DNA of 64,000 bases from Spizellomyces punctatus DAOM BR117 (lineage: Eukaryota > Chytridiomycota > Chytridiomycetes > Spizellomycetales > Spizellomycetaceae), in assembly GCF_000182565.1 (NCBI RefSeq), contig NW_015971543.1, positions 1,242,138 through 1,306,137 of the forward strand. The letters are read 5' to 3'. The notes under the pieces are model-generated. The model searched no databases. It was not told the origin of the DNA and saw only the letters and a program-made list of their open reading frames with translations. Position numbers and translations under genes: made by a program. Positions 57,864 to 64,000 of the stretch are shown one piece after another (within the stretch, counting starts at the first letter, position 1; each line of letters starts with the position of its first letter).

Positions 57864-60800
57864 ATGGTGCGACCTGTTCCGTTGGAGGAAGCATTCGGCG
57901 ACTCTCCTGCCTTTCATAGCAGGCTGCAGGCCAGTGAAACTGCCCTGAACGATGCCGACAGCTCGATTAAGAAGATGGTTGCGATTGCTGAAAAGCTGAG
58001 CGATTTGACCAAGGGTAATTCCTATGAATCTCTAAAGTAGAAAGTCTATAAAGAAATAATAGAACTCTTGCTTTAGAGTACTCGGCTAAATACCAGCAGC
58101 TTGCGGAGGAGATCCAAAACCTGGCGGGGAAGGATGATGATCCAGCATATGAGGTAAATGAGAAACTAGTGAAATACGTTCAACATCAAACTGCATTTAA
58201 GCAAACATTGTCTATCATCTAAAGGCGGTGGGCCAACAGGCAGGTGGAGGAGTCCAACATGTCGGGTTGCGCTGAGTCTAACAATGCCGTTCGATAGTAG
58301 CTCACTAAGTTTGCCCAAGTCATCAAGGTACGTGACTAATTGAAGAAGATCAATTGTAGGAATATTATCTATATAATCTGGCTCTCAGGACATTGAACGG
58401 AGTAGACTCATTGCGGCTAGCCAATATAAAGGTACCCACAAACTGCCTGGATCGCGATACAAGCAGCCATTGACTAACATATAAATACATAGACGTCTTT
58501 GTCGATCCTCTGAACCAATTCATAGCCAGTGAAGTTCAACCTACAAAGGTTTGACGTGCCAACGTTTTGTGGACTTGCGCTAGTTGTTGACCCGTTTAAT
58601 AGAAAGCTGGGAAAGATTTCCAGCATGCACAAGACCAATACCAGAATGCTCTGTCAAGATACATGTCAAAAAAGTCTACGGATAAGGGAATTGAGGAGGT
58701 GTGTATATGGTATATATTTATCTTTTACTGTCTCATATTCACCAAAGCTTGTTACAGAGCGCTCGAGATGCGGCAGATGGTAACTCTTGATTGGGACATC
58801 ATTAAATGAAGGATCAAGGGTCTTAATCGGAAGCTTTTAGCTAGAAAAGCATTTCATACCAAAACGATAGAGTACGCAACAAAGCTGAATGATGTTGACG
58901 TGAAGCGGAAGTTTGAAATCGTCGAAAACGTAGGAATTCCATGAAGCAGTCTTCTTTGATATCTACTTACACACTGCTCTGATTCAGGTTGTTGCCCTTG
59001 TTTATACCAATTTCTCCTTTTTCCATCAAGCATACGACGCCCTTAAAGATCTTGAGCCCTCTATGCGCGACCTCACAGGTGTGTCATAAGGTTTCTGATA
59101 TCTCTATTAACATGAGCGCTTACATTTTATTGCAGGAATCCTCCAAAAGATGCGCGCGGATTACTCCAAGATTGATACAAAAGCATCCGCCGAATTCATT
59201 CTTCATCAAGTCAAACCGGAAGACTACGACCCCAGCTCCCCCACCAGTGTAAAAGCGACGCGGACGGCGTCAACTTTATATAAAGGCGGATATTTGTTCA
59301 AGAAGAGTAGCTCGAAAATGAGGACCGTATGGCATCGTCGGTATTTTGAATTAATGAACAACTTTTTGCACTATTTTTCGTTGGAGGGAAAGGTGGGTGC
59401 TGCTGGCTCTCGGTTTCGATTGGAACGGCATCATAAACATGCATCGAATATCTGGGGACGACGGATAGGATGAGGCGAAGACTACGATCGATCTACGAAT
59501 TTGTGCTGTAAAGGAAACTCCAAATCCGGAGAGAAGATTTTGTTTTGACTTGGTATCGCCAAACAAGTAGGTTATTCTGAAATCTCTTTTTGTCACCCTT
59601 TTGTATACTAAAAGGCTCCGTTACTTTCCAGAGCCCTAACTCTCCAAGCTCAAAGCGAGGACCAGATGAAAGACTGGATGAGCGTCCTTCAAGCTGCCAT
59701 ATCACGCTCGATATCCGATGAAGGATTTGTTACATCCCCAGTCGTATGTTATTGGTAGCAGCAATTTATCGCTTTCGAGGCACTCACGCCTGCATTGCTT
59801 AGAAACCAACCTTCGGCGAAATGGATCAGGCTGCTATTGCAAAACGTGAAGGGAACAAAAGCGCGAATGAATTCATGAAACAAGTCCATGCTATCCCAGG
59901 TAACTTCGGTCGCACTGTGTTATTATTGTTCACCGATAGCTTAAATGCCGATTGTTCCCTTAGGCAATAACGTCTGCGCCGACTGTGCATCTCAGGAAGA
60001 TGTGGAATGGGCAAGCTGCAACCTGGGTATCATTCTGTGCATTACGTGCTCTGGGATTCACAGAGGGTTGGGTCGGCATGTTTCCAAGGTATGCTACATC
60101 AATACTATATTGACGCTTCTGTATCTCACCGGCGTCCTGCCTTAGATGAAGTCCTTGGCGCTCGATCGGTGGGACCAGGAGAGCGGCGACATCTTACTGG
60201 CACTTGGCAATGAAAAAGTAAATGCCATTTTCGAAGGGAAATTAAGGAAGGAAGGGCAACTCGACGCCGTGAAGCCAAAGCCGAATGCTGAACGGTATGA
60301 CTAAGTTTGAACGGGTCATTAGGGCACAAGCTGGAGAAAACTAATGCCAAGCTCCATCCAGGGCGGCAAAGCAAAAGTACTGTGTGGCTAAATATGCAAA
60401 CAAGGTAAATGACAGCAGGAGGCTCACTGCATTAGATCCTTCGAGAGGATGTAACACCTCCCACTCGCAGGAATATCTGTTATCTCCAGACACAGATCCG
60501 ACTCTCCGCAATGAGCCACTTCAATCTGCTTTTGTCAATGCTGTCAAGAACGGTGACATTCTTACTTCATTGCGGTGTATCGCGTATGGAGCGAATGTCA
60601 ACGAAGTAGATTTGACTGGGCAGACCATGCTGCACAAGGTCACCTTGAGGAGCGATGCAATGGTTGCAGAGTTTTTGCTACAGTGGAATGCGGAGATAAA
60701 TGGATTGGATCAAAGGGGACGAAGTAGGTCCGAATGGCACCTTAACATATCCATTATTACTGAACCACGGTGTTCTGCTTCCACTTACTCTAGCCCCACT

Positions 60801-61308
60801 TCATTGCGCCGCTGAGGCAGGGAATGCAAATACAGTGTTGGCGCTTTTGCGACGAAATGCAAAGACAGATATCCGCGACAATGATGGGAAGGTAAGATAT
60901 GGAAATACCGTTCCTCCATATCCAATCCTTGATAGTTAATTAAACGTTCCCTTGCCAATACAGCTCGCAATAGACGTTGCAGTCGAAAACAGTACCAAAT
61001 CGGAATCTCACGTTCGCATCGTAACCATTCTCCGTCTTACTTCGCTCGACAATGAAAATAAGGCGTCTTCGACCTGGCGAGCACAAGACTGGGGCATCCA
61101 CGAGGCGCTCCAACATTTATCATCGCCCTCGCTGGATGCTCAGAGTGAGGCAGTTGAAAAAGTGGGTGTTGTCGAGAATATTGGGTGGGGTGGTGGTGGG
61201 ACCAGCCCTATTACAGTGCCTCCAGCGGATCCAGCTGCGTGGGGAGCAAAGCCTGCGCTGGCGGCTTCCGATCCATGGGCGGAAGAGCAGAATGCCTGGG
61301 CAAAGTAG
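57864..61308 (+). CDS. ACAP-type ArfGAP: BAR, PH, ArfGAP and ankyrin repeats
   Basis: Twenty exons (747 aa): 57864-58014, 58077-58153, 58225-58239, 58301-58327, 58389-58431, 58493-58548, 58603-58698, 58758-58779, 58841-58929, 58988-59078, 59136-59392, 59469-59566, 59632-59743, 59803-59899, 59964-60088, 60146-60294, 60362-60404, 60471-60723, 60794-60891, 60964-61308. One intron (58240-58300) uses a GC donor; exons of 15, 22 and 27 nt are present. BAR domain 1-~222 (Ala-Phe-Gly-Asp-Ser-Pro-Ala-Phe start), PH ~268-378, ArfGAP ~400-515 with the zinc finger Cys-x2-Cys-x16-Cys-x2-Cys and the catalytic Arg in Gly-Ile-His-Arg-Gly-Leu-Gly, then ankyrin repeats ~540-650. Such proteins stimulate GTP hydrolysis by Arf, mainly Arf6, on curved endosomal and plasma membranes. 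Confidence 0.9.
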
Positions 61309-61845
61309 TTGTAGTAAATCTCACTTGAATTCAAACATACTGCGTGATGTGTGGGAATGGAATTAACCAACGCATTCTCGATTTTACGCCCAAACATTCG
61401 CTCTAATCTGTTGATCGGTTGTCGCTCAAATTTATATTACCTTCATGATTGGTGTGTGCCTAGGACATTTGCATAGCCCAAAAGACTTTCGATGTTTCCA
61501 ACAGCACTCGACGAGATGGCCAAAGGCGTAATGGATAGTCACAAAACATTCAAGATAATTTAATCAAAACATAACGCAGGCCCCCTTTCACCCGCCGAGG
61601 CCCTCTCTATGACTGCCCTCCCCTTAGGAACAATCATAGAGCTCCAATCCGAAGATGGAGGTAGCTGCTCACACCACGCGCACTACAGTCCCAGCCAACC
61701 AATTCACACAAGGAGACGGCCACCTCCTGCCCACGCGGAAATCGCACATGTCGAGACGCGACAACGTGATTGGCTTACTAATCGCTTACGAAACCGATTA
61801 TTGGACTTGCCAGCAACTCGACATGGTCTTCCGCTCTCTTGCATA
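61309..61845. other. Intergenic region and 5' leader of the C19orf44-like gene
   Basis: 537 bp. The downstream reading frame is open back to an ATG at 61609, which would add 79 residues (His/Arg-rich) to the protein; these do not fit the family, so the start at 61846 is preferred. Confidence 0.5.
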
Positions 61846-63878
61846 ATGTCCTATCGACGTCCTCTGTCGTCACCGACCAAAAGTGGTGCTCAACGTCCTG
61901 TATCTGCACTAGAACGCGCACAAGCCTTTTTGCGGGGTGAGCGACTTCCACCGTCACCTCGAACACCGACAAAATGGACAAAGAATGCGGACGTACGAAG
62001 CAGCAGCGACGATGTAGACAGCGATGAAAAGTCAGAGAATGATTCCGATCATGAGCTTCAGCAGTTCCTGGATACTCTTGCTAAAAAGAAGCCAGATACA
62101 CCCACGTCACGGATAAGTACACCTCAGCCTGTTAAACGACCTGCATCATCATATCTCAAGCAATCGAGAGCCACTTCTGCCCCTGAAAATGCGCCTTCAT
62201 CCCCAGCACTTTCGGCAACATCTTCTAGACAGTCGTCTGCGTCGAATAGGAACAGACCATCGTCGGCATTGATGCGTATGCAGAGTTTCAGGAAAATGGA
62301 ACCGGCGGGGAATGCGAAAGTGATTCAGAGCGAGAGTGAAAGCGAGAGTGATAGTGATGTTGGCAGTGACTTTGAGAAATTTATGAAGAAAGGGGCGAGG
62401 AGTAGTATGCGTGAGAGCAAGGATCTCGAAGAGGAAGATGAGGTCGAGAAAATGAGCGAGATCTCTCCTCTGGCAAAGCAGATTGTCCAAGATGCTGGGC
62501 CATCTGCTGTACCAACATCTTCCCACAAGCAAATGGACTCTCTCCCTAAGACACCCGTCCGCTCTAATTCCACCACAAGCTCCACGTCTTTGTCATCTAC
62601 TACCACCAACTCCTCTTCGCTTCCCAAAACACAAGGGCTCCAAAGCAACTCCGTTCATCCTCCTTATTCCAAACGCTCCTCAGAAAACAGTAGCAAGGGA
62701 GGGAACTTTGAAAGCGACAGTAGCAGTGCTATTGAGAGCGATTTTGATACCTTTTTGTTGAGAAAAGAGGACGTGCGGAAGCGGGATGCTGGCGTGAAGG
62801 GCGATAATGCGACTCCTAACCTTGCCAATACAAAGGAGAGGGTCAGCGAGGCGACAGAAGAGAATCGTGGGAAGATGGATGAGACGAAAGTAGAGGATCT
62901 GGAAGCCACGAGCATTCACACGCTCGAGGATCAAAGGCCGTCTGTGTCAGCACCCAGGCCGCAAGCGGAACTAGAAGCACAGGCTGCTGTTGAGAATCAG
63001 AGGGTAGCACCACAGTTGCCAGTAACGACTACTACCGCACCACCCCCACCATTCCAATACGTACAATCTGCAGTCTCGGGGCCGCATATCCCAGTAGCAC
63101 CTCCAACACATCCGTACCCAATTCCCCCACAACCTATACTCCCAACAGCCTATCCACCACCTTTCCCACCGCCTACAGCCTACCCTCAGCCTCCTTACCA
63201 GCCACCACTGACAGTGTCCTACCCACCGTTTTACCCTTACTACCCACCACCTTACGCCTGGACGTCTGCACCGCAGTGCACAGAACAGCATGCATGTAGA
63301 TGTTCACATGAGACGAGACATGTCCTTGCTGACGAGAGAGATGAACGTGATGAGAGACAGGAGAGGAGAAGAAGACGCCGAAGACGGGGAAAAAGGAGGG
63401 CACAGCGGAGGGATGGAAGCGATCAAGAAATCGACACACCACCGCGCACAGAGAGATATACATCGTCATCACCACCTGTACATAATAGTGATTCCAGTCT
63501 CGCAGAACAATATCGTAAGTTTTCGCCGTTTCTTTGACAGCTTTGGAATATAAACCCAACTTGTCCCTTCTTGCAGCCTTACCAACTCATCACCCAGCCC
63601 TCCAAACTCTCCATGCCCTCATCAAAACCCACCTCACGTACATCCAGAACTTCGTAGCAGCAAGTTTCGACATGGCCGCTGCAGAGAGTGCATCATATCG
63701 ATGTAGAAAGTACACTACTTTGGAGGAAACCAAAAAGGTATGTGAGTAATTTCTGCACTTGGTACAAATTTGATGTTGAACAATCGGCGTTTTCGCCCAG
63801 TTTTTAAAACAACGAGCCAAAGCCCCGTTAACGATGGACGAGGCGAGGAAATTGGTGGAAGAAGAGGAACGGTTGTGA
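61846..63878 (+). CDS. C19orf44: C19orf44-like protein (DUF4614)
   Basis: Exons 61846-63514, 63577-63737 and 63801-63878 (635 aa); introns 62 and 63 nt. The N-terminus has a short Ala-Leu-Glu-Arg-Ala-Gln-Ala-Phe-Leu-Arg helix and repeated Asp/Ser/Glu-rich motifs of the type Glu-x-Asp-Phe-Glu-Lys-Phe (near residues 75, 180 and 305). A long Pro/Tyr-rich stretch (about 410-470) and an Arg-rich block follow. The last 95 residues match the DUF4614 end seen in animal C19orf44: Ala-Leu-Gln-Thr-Leu-His-Ala-Leu, Tyr-Thr-Thr-Leu-Glu-Glu-Thr-Lys-Lys and Ala-Pro-Leu-Thr-Met-Asp-Glu-Ala. Function is unknown; the family is often found in ciliated organisms, which would fit a zoospore-forming fungus. Confidence 0.78.
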
Positions 63879-64000
63879 ACTGTGACCTTTGTATATTACC
63901 GATGCTTGTATATAGACATGCAATTTACAACTTGCTTGTTCCCATCGCCGGGTACCCCAACTCTTCATGACGCACATTCCCACCATAATATAAATTGTTC

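Noticed and set aside
57715-57948. ATG at 57715 as start of the ACAP gene
   Set aside because: Its frame cannot be joined to the BAR domain without a stop; the ATG at 57864 gives the family N-terminus directly.

Overview
The window is nuclear DNA of a fungus, most likely a zoosporic (chytrid-type) one. Genes are dense on both strands and are broken by many short spliceosomal introns (mostly 54-82 nt, GT...AG, often with a CTAAC-like branch site). Several genes are ones zoosporic fungi share with animals and many other fungi lack: SCAP with an SSD, BORCS5-like, ARL6IP4/SR-25-like, a C19orf44 homologue and an ACAP-type ArfGAP. No bacterial, organellar or viral signature was seen. All exon models were built by hand from splice motifs, frame continuity and family similarity recalled from knowledge; nothing was searched.

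Layout. 0-9.6 kb: an unknown protein with a duplicated exon, a secreted Pro/Ser/Thr-rich protein, an unknown acidic protein, a tetraspanin, ORC6 and a pinin-type protein. 9.8-28.7 kb: a Mch1/nodulin-like MFS transporter, a P5B ATPase, an anillin/Bud4-like cytokinesis scaffold, a small GPI-type secreted protein, ceramide synthase, the AMPK/SNF1 beta subunit and the SR-25/ARL6IP4 protein. 29.4-41.2 kb: an Hsp110/Sse1 chaperone, NUP93/NIC96 and SCAP. 41.2-49.6 kb is a gene-poor island of about 8.4 kb holding several repeat families, telomere-like sequence, homopolymers, a probable retroelement scrap and one intact tRNA-Pro(CGG). 49.6-64 kb: a membrane-anchored metallo-hydrolase-like protein, a Gag1-clamp-like protein, an F-BAR/DEP/RhoGAP protein, a SUZ/SUZ-C (SZRD1-like) protein, a BORCS5-like protein, a 20-exon BAR-PH-ArfGAP-ankyrin protein and a C19orf44-like protein.

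The genes are eukaryotic housekeeping neighbours rather than a cluster or operon. Themes are membrane and lipid biology (ceramide synthase, SCAP, P5B ATPase, tetraspanin), membrane shape and small GTPases (F-BAR RhoGAP, ACAP ArfGAP, anillin, BORC), and nuclear or RNA processes (ORC6, pinin, SR-25, NUP93, SUZ). Many pairs are divergent over 0.2-0.9 kb promoters or convergent with short 3' gaps.

The most unusual item is at 46.2-46.75 kb. A tandem array of 53-bp monomers, organised as 106-bp dimers, each begins with a copy of the 5' half of tRNA-Pro (A box included), and the array runs in register straight into the complete tRNA-Pro(CGG) gene. Older, decayed copies of similar sequence lie inside larger repeats just upstream.
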